Positions 35,701 through 52,692 of a stretch of 64,000 bases of DNA are shown piece after piece. The stretch lies in assembly GCA_034670405.1 (NCBI GenBank), contig JAXDDX010000227.1, forward strand, positions 186,001 to 250,000, given 5' to 3'. A model generated the notes under the pieces. The model worked only from the letters and a program-made list of their open reading frames with translations. It had not been told where the DNA came from and did no database searches. Position 1 is the stretch's first letter; every line of letters begins with the position of its first letter. The translations under genes were made by a program, and so were the position numbers. This stretch comes from Hoplostethus atlanticus (lineage: Eukaryota; Chordata; Actinopteri; Trachichthyiformes; Trachichthyidae).

Positions 35701-36150
35701 TCAAGACAAAAGGAAATACCTCAAGAGATAAATTTAGGCTTAGACAACACTGTACTGTACACCACAGGTTTTATTAAGCGCTACATATAGTACAATTTAT
35801 CCAAATGTAATCTGATAGTAGTTTATTTATGCTGTGGATACTGTAGATATGGTTAAAAATGTATATTGACAACAGACAATACACAAGCAGTGTCTACTGA
35901 GCCGCAGAGTGCAAACACACTTCAAAAGTGGAAATACCATATGTCTGGCACGGGGGAAGCACAAATAATGCGGGGTGGCTAATCAGTTTGAGACCAGGAC
36001 ATGGCTGGGATTCTCACAATGAACAATGATGTGGGTCTAATGATCCTGAACAGTTCAGTCTAGATGTGGGATCAGGAACAAATCTCTGAAAGCTAGAAAC
36101 AAGGCCAAACTCTCAACTATGATATCATCTAGGCATCTTGCCAATACATT
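29761..36150. other. Intergenic region between pax3 and the RING-finger gene
   Basis: About 6.4 kb, AT-rich. It contains (ATT/GTT)n arrays (about 30525-30650 and 31184-31248), a poly-A run at 32400 and no conserved coding frame. A short open segment at 30963-31100 ends at a good donor (caacag|GTAAGAGG). Being divergent from pax3, it could be the first exon of an unknown transcript. It probably also contains pax3 upstream regulatory DNA. Confidence 0.4.
30525..30650. repeat. (ATT)n/(GTT)n low-complexity repeat
   Basis: Imperfect trinucleotide array including two near-identical blocks built from GTTGTTGTTGTGATTATTG and TTACTATTATT. Confidence 0.8.
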
Positions 36151-36164
36151 TGAGTTAGATTTAC

Positions 36165-36425
36165 TGGTCACATTGCCTCACACATGTAATGGCCAACGGA
36201 GGATTGCTGAAATTATGTACAAAGATGAGGCCTAAAATTAACACTTGCATGGAGAGGAAAGTGCAAGGTAGGCCTATTTGCAAATCTAACAGCTCTCCAG
36301 ACGAATTACTGTGCTGGGAGGTCGCAGTAGGGGAAGCGCCTGGCTCTCTGTATTTCTTGCGTTCATCATCTTATCATCATTCACAAAATGATCAAGGATA
36401 TCGAATAAAAATCAAGGACTGATTT
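36165..36425 (-). pseudogene. Decayed inverted partial copy of the RING-finger gene
   Basis: Read on the - strand, this stretch matches the middle of the + strand gene at 37018-37731. The + strand has a 20-base identity with the reverse complement of that gene (TTATGTACAAAGATGAGGCC, from 36213) and a 15-base one (GCATGGAGAGGAAAG, from 36247). Translated on the - strand it gives NARNTESQ against HARNADAQ, ESC-stop-ICK against ESCQTCK, and LGLIFVHNF identical at the start of the membrane region. A stop replaces a Gln and frameshifts lie before the membrane segment. The RING part and second membrane segment are not recognisable. It is a degenerate fragment, head-to-head with the intact gene. Confidence 0.75.
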
Positions 36426-37017
36426 CAATGGGTTCCTTGTTGTTAAAAACAGACATCGGCCCCCAGCAGGTCAGAACCGGTATTGCGTTGGAGGAAGAAA
36501 GCTGAAGGTGTCATTTTGCTCATTGGACTGTTTGGCGCTGTCCACTACCAGTGGTGCTGAAAGGCAGAGGGACGAAAACACTTTTCTGTGTCACTGCAGG
36601 AGATAAGGAAAACGATTTATTGTTTACAGTAAAAAAATAAAAAAATACTATCTTATACACACGACCCACAGAAGGAAACGTGAAGTTTATTAGAACAAGG
36701 CAGCTCTCTATAGCTCTCTATCGCCTGGATTATTGCAGCATAATGTAAACGGGGTTTAACCTTAATAATCTGATCATGGCGAAGCCGTATCCGGGTTGAG
36801 CCCAAATTACGACAGCACGTTCGTGATCCCAACAACCGGTTTGAGGGACGGACTCACACCGGGCACCGCAGCAGAGGCAATTACAGAGAGAGTTTCCAGT
36901 TGCATTACCTCATCGTTACGCGGTTTTCAGCATCGAAGGCACCAGAGTGACGGGATCAGGCCCTGTCAGAGTGGTAGTTCACAGTGGTAGTTAAATAAAG
37001 TTATTATTAGGCGGAAC

Positions 37018-37731
37018 ATGGCGGAGGCGGTCAGTGCAGGAGACGATTGTGGAAGTGGTCCGCACGAAATGGCCATCTCGTTTCCCGGCGAGGAATATGA
37101 GTGCAAGATATGTTACAACTACTTCGACTTGGACCGCCACACTCCCAAAATACTGGCATGTTTGCACACATTCTGCCAGGAGTGTCTCGATAGTCTCCAC
37201 TTCCGGGAGGGTCGAGGATGGAGAATCGGCTGCCCTCTCTGTCGTCATCGCACCCCGGTACCGGAATATCGGATTCACAACCTCCCCAACAACACCACTG
37301 TGACAGATGCGCTCCCACTGGGCACCGAGGAGGTGGGCTCTTTGCCGCATCCGGCCCTAATTGGGGAGCACCACTCAGATGAGCTGGAACACGCACGAAA
37401 TGCAGACGCCCAGACAGGTCCCGCTGTCTCTCCTGCTACCTACGAGAGCTGTCAGACTTGCAAAGACGTTGCTTTGACCACGGGTTGTGTGTGCGCCATC
37501 TTCTCTTTCCTCTCCATGCTTGTGTTGTTGTTTCTGGGCCTCATCTTTGTACATAACTTTAATAAACCCCCGTCGCCCGTCGGCCCCATCTGTTTGTCTG
37601 TGGCCAGTATCCTCGCCCTGTTCTCGCTTATTCTCACTTGGTTGATGTGCTGGCTGAAATACCGACCCGAATCTGACTCGAGGCATTTTAGTTCCATCTC
37701 CTCTAATGTCAGTTGGGGGAATGCAATGTGA
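37018..37731 (+). CDS. RING-finger protein with two C-terminal membrane segments (probable E3 ubiquitin ligase)
   Basis: An intronless frame of 237 codons. The ATG lies in a good context (gaacATGGcg), and the frame has a clear end. A C3HC4 RING occupies about residues 29-75, with ligands C29, C32, C48, H50, C53, C56, C72 and C75 (spacing CxxC, CxHxxCxxC, CxxC). Two hydrophobic segments at about 152-180 and 189-213, separated by a short PPSPVGP loop, would form a hairpin with the RING on the cytosolic side. This matches the small RNF182/183/186/152-type membrane RING ligases, but I cannot name the orthologue. Such proteins transfer ubiquitin onto membrane-associated targets. It lies between pax3 and acsl3 and is transcribed towards acsl3. 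An AATAAA at 38379-38384 gives a plausible 3' end. A decayed inverted copy lies 600 bases upstream. Confidence 0.9.
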   Translation: MAEAVSAGDDCGSGPHEMAISFPGEEYECKICYNYFDLDRHTPKILACLHTFCQECLDSLHFREGRGWRIGCPLCRHRTPVPEYRIHNLPNNTTVTDALPLGTEEVGSLPHPALIGEHHSDELEHARNADAQTGPAVSPATYESCQTCKDVALTTGCVCAIFSFLSMLVLLFLGLIFVHNFNKPPSPVGPICLSVASILALFSLILTWLMCWLKYRPESDSRHFSSISSNVSWGNAM

Positions 37732-38378
37732 TCCTGTGCATGCAGAAGAGCAGACTCTTTGGGAAATATAACTCTAATGATCTCTCAATATTTGTGAGCA
37801 TGGACACGTGACTGCCAAGGGTATAAACCAGAAAACCAACACTCTGACTGGTCTTATCACAATGGAGACAATAGCTTCATTGAAAATGAATTGGACAGTG
37901 ACTTCATGAAAGTGTAGAATTAAATGTGCTCCATAATGTGACTATATCCCGGTAAAACATCACTCTCTAATTTATTGTCAGTCAGTGCAGTTCCGGAGAG
38001 CGTGTTCTAGATGGTATCACAGATTAGAGTTTGGGATTTCTTGTGTCTAGCTTTCAAGGAGAGTTGTTTATTGTCACAAATCTAGACTGAGCCATTAGGT
38101 CATTAGACCAACATCCATGTTCATAGTGAGAATCTGAGGCTGCTCTTACTTTTGAAATGTATAGCCTCCCCACATGATGTGTGTTTCCTCCATGCCATGC
38201 ACCTTTTGTACTGTTTATTTTTCCCCTTTGAAGGGTATGCACACTCCACAATTTCCTGTCTAAGTGTATTGTCTGTAGTCTGTATACAATCTCAAACATG
38301 TGTGCAGCAGCTAGAATAAGAATAACCAAACCATTTTCAGAAAACATTTGGATGTAAATGGTCCTATGTGTAGGGCTT

Positions 38379-38384
38379 AATAAA
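38379..38384 (+). terminator. Polyadenylation signal of the RING-finger gene
   Basis: AATAAA about 650 bases after the stop codon, followed within 20 bases by GT-rich sequence (CCTGTGCTGTACTG). Confidence 0.5.
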
Positions 38385-39186
38385 ACCTGTGCTGTACTGT
38401 TTTCTGAATCCAAAGTCAAATTTAAAAAAATAATTTCTCTCTTGGATTTCCCTTTGGCTTCGGCCTGCATTCAAATAACATCTGTTGCAGTGTCATCAGA
38501 TTGGGATGGTTTTTGTAACCAAATGGAGTTAGTAGTGTGACATCTTGCCCAAGTCAGTAAACCTTACATGTTATGCAGCCTAGAAATCCTAATAATGCAC
38601 TTCTGTTGAATGCCCCCAAGCCAAGATCTATATGAAAACCGTATTGTTCCAGTACACACAGAGATACAAAAAGCCAAGCATATGGACTAAACGTCAAGTC
38701 GTTATTATTCTACTGAACATTAGAAAGAAGTGCTGTTTCCTCACCCCATTTGTCTATTACTAGTGGAACATCAGCATACTGTGTTTTGTAAAGGATGTGG
38801 CCATAGTGCCATGTGTTGTGGGGGACAATCTCCCCTTCCACCTGGTCAGGTCTATGGAGGCTGGACCAGGCTCCTTAAGGTGGGCCATGATGCTGAATAT
38901 GGCCTCCTGGTTACAGATCTAAAATTTCCTAAAGAATAATATAGAAAACCGAAGCATTTGTTTTAGTGCAGGTCACTGGAGCAAAGTGTGGTTAACGTGC
39001 CATGGGAGAATTAGCAGAATATTGACAGGAGTTGGGAGATTGCTAATGTACAACAGTGCCATCTACTGCTGTATGTGTGTAATAGCCCCCATGATGAACT
39101 TAACTTGTGAAACTGGTGATTCTTATATCTCCTTTAATAGTCTACTGAATTACTTCAGGTGACAAATGTCATAAGGTGTGTGAGCG

Positions 39187-39188
<2 letters not shown>

Positions 39189-39238
<50 letters not shown>
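39189..39238. repeat. (TG)n microsatellite
   Basis: About 24 TG units. Confidence 0.9.
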
Positions 39239-39240
<2 letters not shown>

Positions 39241-39813
39241 GGACTGATTTTCAACTCCTCTTGTGCCACCACCAATTCTAACAGCAGGAGTCTCTGCAAA
39301 TGACAGAACAGTGTGATTACATTGGCTCCCCATGGAGTGGACTAGGCCTGCAGGGGACCCCAGGCCAATGACCCTGAGGGGACATGAGCCTGCACAAGAT
39401 GAGAGAAATAACTTTGGGGTAGGGGGGCAAAATAAGCAGTGCTGTAAAGTAGTGAGACAATGGAGGTGCAGAGGACCTCCTAGGGGTTTTAAATCATCAG
39501 ATGGACTTTAGGTTTGCTCTCCCAAGTCATATAAGCAGCAAGATCTGTGGGAAAGTAATCGTGAATGTGGCATATTATTGATTTGCTCCACTCCCAAATC
39601 ACTTTTGGTTTTAGGTGACGTGAAAGAATGGTTAGCACTGATATATTATGGCTCTAGGGTGTCTTTCCACACAATTATATATATATTAGGCTGCAACAGA
39701 TTCCTTCTTTGCTCTTTTTTCCTCATTTTCTCCATTTTTCTCTACCTCTGAGAAAAATGAAAATAGTATTGCTGTTAATTCATTAGGTTTAGGTTATTAG
39801 ATCACTCATGATG

Positions 39814-39879
39814 ATTCATATAGATGTCTCCCTTTAGTTTAGGTAGATACCTAAACCAAAGGGAGACATCTATATGAAT
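39814..39879. repeat. Near-perfect 32-bp inverted repeat (hairpin)
   Basis: The left arm 39814-39845 and right arm 39848-39879 are reverse complements with one mismatch, separated by two bases. On the - strand transcript the mismatch would be a G-U pair. The loop is too small for a standard microRNA precursor. A palindromic element or a cruciform-forming site is more likely. Confidence 0.85.
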
Positions 39880-41275
39880 GAAATAGGAATAGGAATAGGA
39901 ATGAATCCCAACAACACAGTGGGTATTTGTCTCCAGTTAGTGTTGTTTTAAGTGGGGAATCTGGTCTCAGGAGTTAAAATCTGTCTCTTTCAGGTCTCTC
40001 AAAGGGACTCCTTCACTTGGTCATCCAGCCGGTGAATAATGCCACTTAAACGCCACCGTGACAAAAGCTTGAGAAGAAAGAAGGGGTGGCAGGCTTCCAC
40101 TGGGAGCCATAGACAACACTGTGTCTGGGACAGAGGGCTTCATTTCAGAGAGACTGCAGGGCTTAAAGTTAAAGATTACTTTGAAATCTGCACTCCTCTT
40201 TCCACCCCACAACTCTCCCCCTATATCCCTCCCTCCCTCCCTCCCTCCCTGCAGCCGCCACTCCCAAATAAAAACCTGTCGCCAGAGAGCAGGGGATGAG
40301 TTGGGGGCAGATCCTCTTTGATGACAGAGAAGGATCCTTTTGTTCCCTAATCCTCCCCCCCTCCCCCTTGTGCCCCTTCCCCTCCTCTGGCATATTTTAA
40401 GTCCAACTGGACATCAAGGAGCTTCATGATCACTCTCAAAAGAGTGGGATGTGCCAATAGTACCACATCATGTCACCTCTTGCTAAAGTACACACATTCA
40501 AGTTCTCTGATTCTGGACTAATTCTTATCAATGCCCAGGAGTCCGAGTAAGAGTAGCACGAAGTTGAAAAAAAGACAGTATCTATATTAAAGCATTTAAG
40601 AAATAGAAATCATTGTGATATGTGGTATGTTTTGAATGTATTTTTGGGATTTTGGTTTCCACTTTATTTCTTAAGTCTTTCCATTCTTTCCATTGTGAAG
40701 TTAAAATACAAATCATTGAGTATGAAGCAAGCCCCATGACACCGATCAAGTGGCTGTCAGGGAAGAAGGGGTCACCCCCCCTTGGTCAGAAACAGACAGT
40801 CCCAGGAAGCCACATATTTCCTCTCTTCCTGGGTCTCTCTTTAAGGTTATCCCTAAGTGTGTGCAAAGTGTGTCTTTGTGTCATTATCAGATTGGACACA
40901 CGTATTTCACAGAGGAGATGAAAGTGTTCCCTTTACTCATAACATCTGCCCTCAGATGGTTTGTGTCCCATCAAGATGACCTCGAAGACATAGCCTGGGG
41001 ACAGTCATTATCACCACACTCACGACTCATCATGTGATCATGTGCTTGTGTGTGTGCATGTGTATGTGTGCAGGGGGAGGCGCAAATTTGTGTCCTAGTG
41101 TGTTTGTGTGTGTGTCACATATGGCATAACAAGCATGCAAACACACCAACTGGTGAGTAGGGATCATTGTCCGGGGTCATGGTGTCAAACACAGCTTACC
41201 TGGCCATTTCACTTTCATCATGTCACTCTTCAGATGTCATGGAGCAAAACGACTTACTTCCAAACAACCCCACTA

Positions 41276-41277
<2 letters not shown>

Positions 41278-41312
<35 letters not shown>
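41278..41312. repeat. (AC)n microsatellite
   Basis: About 17 AC units. Confidence 0.9.
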
Positions 41313-41315
<3 letters not shown>

Positions 41316-41609
41316 GGTTCTTCTCCCATCATGTTGAAACAAGTGGCATTATAAGAGAGAGCAGTGCAAGATAGACATGCAGACTATGTCTCCTGTCTCC
41401 CCCTGGTGTATAAAAAGTGAGTGTGCAGGCAGGGGAAAGCTGGAGTATGACACATGCTTTATAAATTGGCCTATGGTTCAGTCTCAGACAGCAGCTATAC
41501 AGAACCACTGATTGTAAAATACTATTACATAATTTATGTTTTATTATCATGGAAGGTGAATTACATAAAGATATAATCCTTGTATCAATCATGCACAGCT
41601 GGTGCATTT

Positions 41610-41810
41610 TGGGGTTCATTGCCTTGCTCAGATGTGCTTCGGCAGTGATGATGGTTACCTTACTTGCACCTTAACACCTACCACCCTCCAGCCATCTGCT
41701 CACAGCTGGTGCAGCCCTCCTTTTGGTGTCAGGGAGCGAACCAGTCAACCGTCGAGTTGTTGGTCAGCCTCTCTACCTCTAGGTAATCATGCTGCCGCAG
41801 TCATGTCCAT
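41610..41810 (+). repeat. Dispersed fish repeat fragment
   Basis: Contains blocks typical of a very common teleost repeat: TTGCCTTGCTCAGATGTGCT and CTTCGGCAGTGATG, then GGGAGCGAACCAGTCAACC and CTCTACCTCTAGG near the end. It is diverged. I recognise the pattern but cannot give a family name. Confidence 0.55.
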
Positions 41811-42329
41811 TTTAAAAATGGCCACCAATTACTGTCATGGGACCAAACTGCACTGCACTTCCACAGTATGACCATGACAACTAATTGTTGCAGTGAGCTC
41901 TATGATGGCTGACAGATGATTGAAGTACAAGGAAAGAAAGATAGGTTAAAGTTACATAGGTGCATCAGATGGCTGCATTTTATTATATGACTGTATGAAT
42001 TACATTATGTTTAATTGTAAATGCTATTTTCTTATAGATTATAATTTATAACCTTATTTTACCTATTCAAAATGTAAAGTTCATGCAGTTAATTATCTAT
42101 GCCAAATTATTTTGTATCCAGCAGGAGTACTGCTCCAACCTGGGATTATGTCCCTGGCCCTAAATTAAACGAATCGGGCTATAAAAAAAAGAACTAGCCC
42201 ATAAAAAGAGAGGAGTAGTATTCGAGTAGTATTGAGTGGGGGCGATGTTAGAGCTTCGATGGTCAAAATATAATTCTTTCAACCGGTAGACCCGAACGAC
42301 GGTTGTGACCGAGGGTAACCCCACTGATG

Positions 42330-42613
42330 TCACTGCTGTCTCAAGCACGCGCCACCTTCAGCGGTCCAATCGCAGACAGAGAACTGTACAACGTCATTCC
42401 ATCACTTCCGGGCTGATAGCACGGCCCGGCGATGCTCACAGATTTACTATTTTACGCAATTCTCTAATTTCTCCAAGACATTGGCAAGCGTGATTTATAA
42501 CCCGATACATAGTATTATTAGATTATAACAACATTATGCCGGAACTTTGATGAAAGCTTTTAATATACCCCATCAAGACCTCCAGCGACTCAGAAGTAGC
42601 GGTTGAGAAAAGA
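42330..42613 (+). promoter_or_regulatory. acsl3: Probable acsl3 promoter and non-coding exon 1
   Basis: A CRE-like TGATGTCA (42324-42331), a CCAAT-type GGTCCAATCG near 42363 and an ETS-type ACTTCCGG near 42402 precede an untranslated segment. That segment ends at a good donor (gaaaagag|GTGAGAA) after 42613. The next acsl3 exon begins at an acceptor ending at 45828. No coding potential. The transcription start is probably between about 42400 and 42500. Confidence 0.5.
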
Positions 42614-43319
42614 GGTGAGAATGCATTGTTGTCTGTATACGCTTTGCAGATACATTGTCTGTAATATGCCATTGTCATTTGTGTTCAATAAGATGTGATG
42701 TTGCATGGTATAGGACAGGGAGATTTGCCCAATAAAATATTTGTATTTCAACAGCGGACCAACAGCTGCAATGTGATGGTTAGCTCTTGAGCTAAGGTTA
42801 GCTTGCCCGCTTGTTTGCTGGTGAGTCAGCGAGCTATCCGCTAACGTTAGCTAGTAATCTCGATCTCTAGTTTGATGCTGCCTCGGCCACAATCACTGTT
42901 GAGTATAAAATGGCCTCTGGTTTTTAGCTAGCTGTCCCTGAAACGTTGTTTGGATAGGTTTTGGTTACTCATGATGGCTGAATAGCGGTCCGGGTTTGTG
43001 TCTGTGGTGTTTTTTTTCTTTTATCTCCCTATAATGTTGATAACATTGTCTCTCAGATAAGGACGGTCATGGGAAAGATCATGTTAGATCAGCGTCGTAT
43101 TGACGTTGTGATGCTCATCTGGATGCTGGCACTTGGGATATATTCTATATCAAGGCTAGAGAAAACCTTTTATTTAATTTACTGTAAGGTTGAAAGCTGT
43201 AGTACTAACTGAAGTACTAGTTTATTCTGTTGTGTCCCAGAGAAACGTTTTGCTGTATGGATGGATGGATGTAAAAGCAGATCTTTCTCTGTTGTTGGGC
43301 TTGGATAGTGTACATAACG

Positions 43320-43382
<63 letters not shown>

Positions 43383-45828
43383 AGTACTGTTGCCATGGGC
43401 ACAAGCACATGGACTTACTACCAGCTTTATGGTATGATCAGGCAGCTCTTTCAGCATTTTTTTCCATCATGAAGTGATGTATGTAAAGGCTGATTATTGT
43501 GTTGTTATTATTGTATTGTATCATTGTAATAGCTCTCTGGACAAATTAAACTTGTTACCATGAGTCATATTGTTGAGGGAAAAAACCTGACTGGGAGCAA
43601 GCAGGTGTGTTGTTGTCATAAAGCGGTGTATCAACTTAATTATAGTATGGTACACAGTAAGTAACTGGACCTGGATTACAGGTTCCTGACTTGTGACTTC
43701 TTTGTGTATTCACTCTGCCAAGGTACATATGCTTGTTAAGCTGAGTCTATGATCTTAGCGTGTGGGTGTAAAGGCCATGAGTGAGACTTGCGTATCCTCC
43801 TTCACCGACATGGTGGAATCTATTTTGGGTAATGTGTCTTTAGATGGGCAGTAAATATCACAGGTAGCTTAGTATTTTCATTGGATCAGAGCTGAACAAG
43901 TTGTTAATTTCCAAATGTTGTTAACCTTAGGCTAGAAAATCCTATTTATCCACAGATATATACAGAAGGCTGTAGGCTGTATAATGCATACCCTCAGTTT
44001 GAAATGGTTGAATCTTAGGCCTGATGTGAGAAATCAAGTGGTTTTCACATCCATCTCTTTGTAAAGTCTCCGAATGAAGAAAGAACAACCTCAGCTCTTA
44101 TCTCAACCAAGATACCAGTTATCTTGGTATTATCAGCAAAGATAAGATTCCAAGTCTTAAAAATAAGGCTGTTAAGGCTTTGGCAGAACACTCAACATAA
44201 GCAGGAAGTTGAACTAGAGGAAAGGAAGTAAAGGGAAAACAAATCCTTGATGCAGCAAAGTCATAAGCAAATTTAACGTGGAAAGCATGGCACACACAAG
44301 GCAAACATGACATTTGGCTCTAACAGACAACCCTAATTGCCCCAAGGTAGACTGTTTGTTTGTGCCTGGATAATTGCTTGGCAAAGTCCACAGCCTCTGG
44401 AGCCATACATGTATACCTGCTGGCCTAGGATCAATTCCTGCCAGAACTTTATTTCCTGTATCTTCCCTACTCTGTCTCCCTCTCTGCTTCCCAATTTCCA
44501 ACTGTCTAAAAATATTGAAGGTGAGTAGACAGCCAACTCTACTCTAACCCAACATGTTAATGTTAATGTCGAACACCAATGTTAGTGCCAGCATTTGAAC
44601 CAGGCCTGTACCATTTACCATTTGATGGAAGATCTCAGTGTATTCTTGCAGTTGTTTTCTATTTGCAGCCAACATATTGATACAGTACTCTTGAGAGGAA
44701 GGTATCATATTATACTGCATGCATTTTTTTAATTCTCACAACCGTACTGGTAAGTACACACACATTCCTTAGACTTTATAATCAACTCCATACACTGAGA
44801 GCCAAGTGACTATTGTTGTGTGGAAGCAAATGGTTGCTGCAGCGTGTGTTTCTCCTGGCTCTGGTACCTTGATCCTTACTGGAACGGTAAGGGAGTGCAG
44901 AGGCAGAGACTGGTGCAGTGCAGGTGAGCAGTATTAGGTAGCCCAGTTGGCGCTGACACTCACTAGTTAATTAGTCAATTCATTTTTCGTGGGGTTATAG
45001 CATGTTAGATGGGAAATATTTGTTTATCCAACCCTTTAGTGTTGAGCAGATATGTTTTTTAAGTAATGTTCAGTGTTTGCTGTGGCTTGTATCAGCACCA
45101 GGCCAGGAGCAGCCCACCTCATTGCTCAGTGTTAGATTCCTCTCAGCACTGTCAAATTAGCTAGCTAGGTTAGGCTAAACACTCACCTGACCTCTAGACC
45201 TTCCTAACTCAGCTGTGGAGTGTGTCACTGCTTCTGCTCATCACATGTTCAATGGCTACTGGGCTACCCCTCCAGTTACACTCAAGTTACACTCTGACCC
45301 TAAGGGTGCCCTAGAAATAGCTGAGCTATCTGGGACACTGTCAGAGTTGGCTGAATTTTTTTTCACCAGTACAGTCGAACAACTAATAAGCTCAGAAGCA
45401 AAAATGAGAAAAGCACAAATCACATAAATCTGTGTTTACACACTTTATTATAGCTAAGAGTGCAGACCACAATTAACAATTGATTGAGCTGTATGTATTA
45501 GCATTAGTAATAGCATAATAACATTCTAATATTTAGCCTACAGAATGATCTGAAGTGTCGTAGCAGCATTCTTCCTCTGTAAGGCTCTGTTACTTGCCCT
45601 CTGTGCCCTTGGACCAGGGAAAGTGATGAGGCAAATAGTGCTGACTGGGGAACAGGCGAAAGATAGACTGTGATGGTCTCCAAGCAAGAATTGATTTGTG
45701 CGTGTGTGTACATGTGCGTGTGCATGAGTGTGTGTGTGCGTGCTCACATTTGCTGTCACTCTACACTTCGGAACATGCTGATGCAGGCCATATTTCTCAC
45801 AAATATGCCATTTGTCTCTGTCTTGCAG
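42614..45828 (+). other. acsl3: acsl3 intron 1
   Basis: A 3.2-kb intron inferred between the non-coding first exon and the first coding exon. It holds a (TG)n microsatellite at 43323-43380. A second splice-donor-like site after 44520 (ttgaag|GTGAGTAG) could mark an alternative 5' exon. Confidence 0.45.
43323..43380. repeat. (TG)n microsatellite
   Basis: About 29 TG units in acsl3 intron 1. Confidence 0.95.
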
Positions 45829-45969
45829 GTCTGGTTGTGTCAAGAGCCTTTACCTTCAGTCCTCCTTCGCCCAGAGCAGAGAGGAGTGAAGTGTTTTGTT
45901 GTACCCCTGGTCACCCTTCCCCTCCGGCTCACCCAGCTCCACACTTGAGCTTTGACTTCATTCTTCAAG
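45829..45969 (+). other. acsl3: acsl3 5' UTR part of exon 2
   Basis: Follows the acceptor ctgtcttgcag. 141 bases lead to the start codon at 45970, with no in-frame upstream ATG after the acceptor. Confidence 0.6.
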
Positions 45970-52585
<6,616 letters not shown>

Positions 52586-52640
52586 CACACGACAGCAGAC
52601 ACATACACACACATATTTATATTTACTTACACACATGCAT

Positions 52641-52692
52641 AAGGAGCTCAGAAGCCACTACCAGGACTACTTTGAGAGGAATTATGGATACA
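52641..52692 (+). repeat. Diverged duplicate of the acsl3 C-terminal codons
   Basis: AAGGAGCTCAGAAGCCACTA at 52641 resembles AAGGAGCTCAAAACACACTA at 52529, and the likeness continues through CCAGGA and TTGAGAGGA. It lies 112 bp downstream, beyond the stop codon and in another frame. A local tandem duplication is the simplest reading. Confidence 0.65.

Larger units (their letters stand above)
38410..42300. other. Intergenic region between the RING-finger gene and acsl3
   Basis: No gene that I can support. It contains a (TG)n tract, a 32-bp near-perfect palindrome at 39814-39879, a (CTCC)n tract near 40225, an (AC)n tract and a fish-type dispersed repeat around 41600-41810. Confidence 0.5.

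Noticed and set aside
36189-36422. 77-codon + strand frame before the RING-finger gene
   Set aside because: It is the antisense of the decayed inverted copy of that gene; the meaningful likeness is on the - strand and carries a stop.
39814-39879. MicroRNA precursor at the palindrome
   Set aside because: The two-base loop and uniform perfect stem do not fit a Drosha/Dicer hairpin; kept only as a palindromic repeat.
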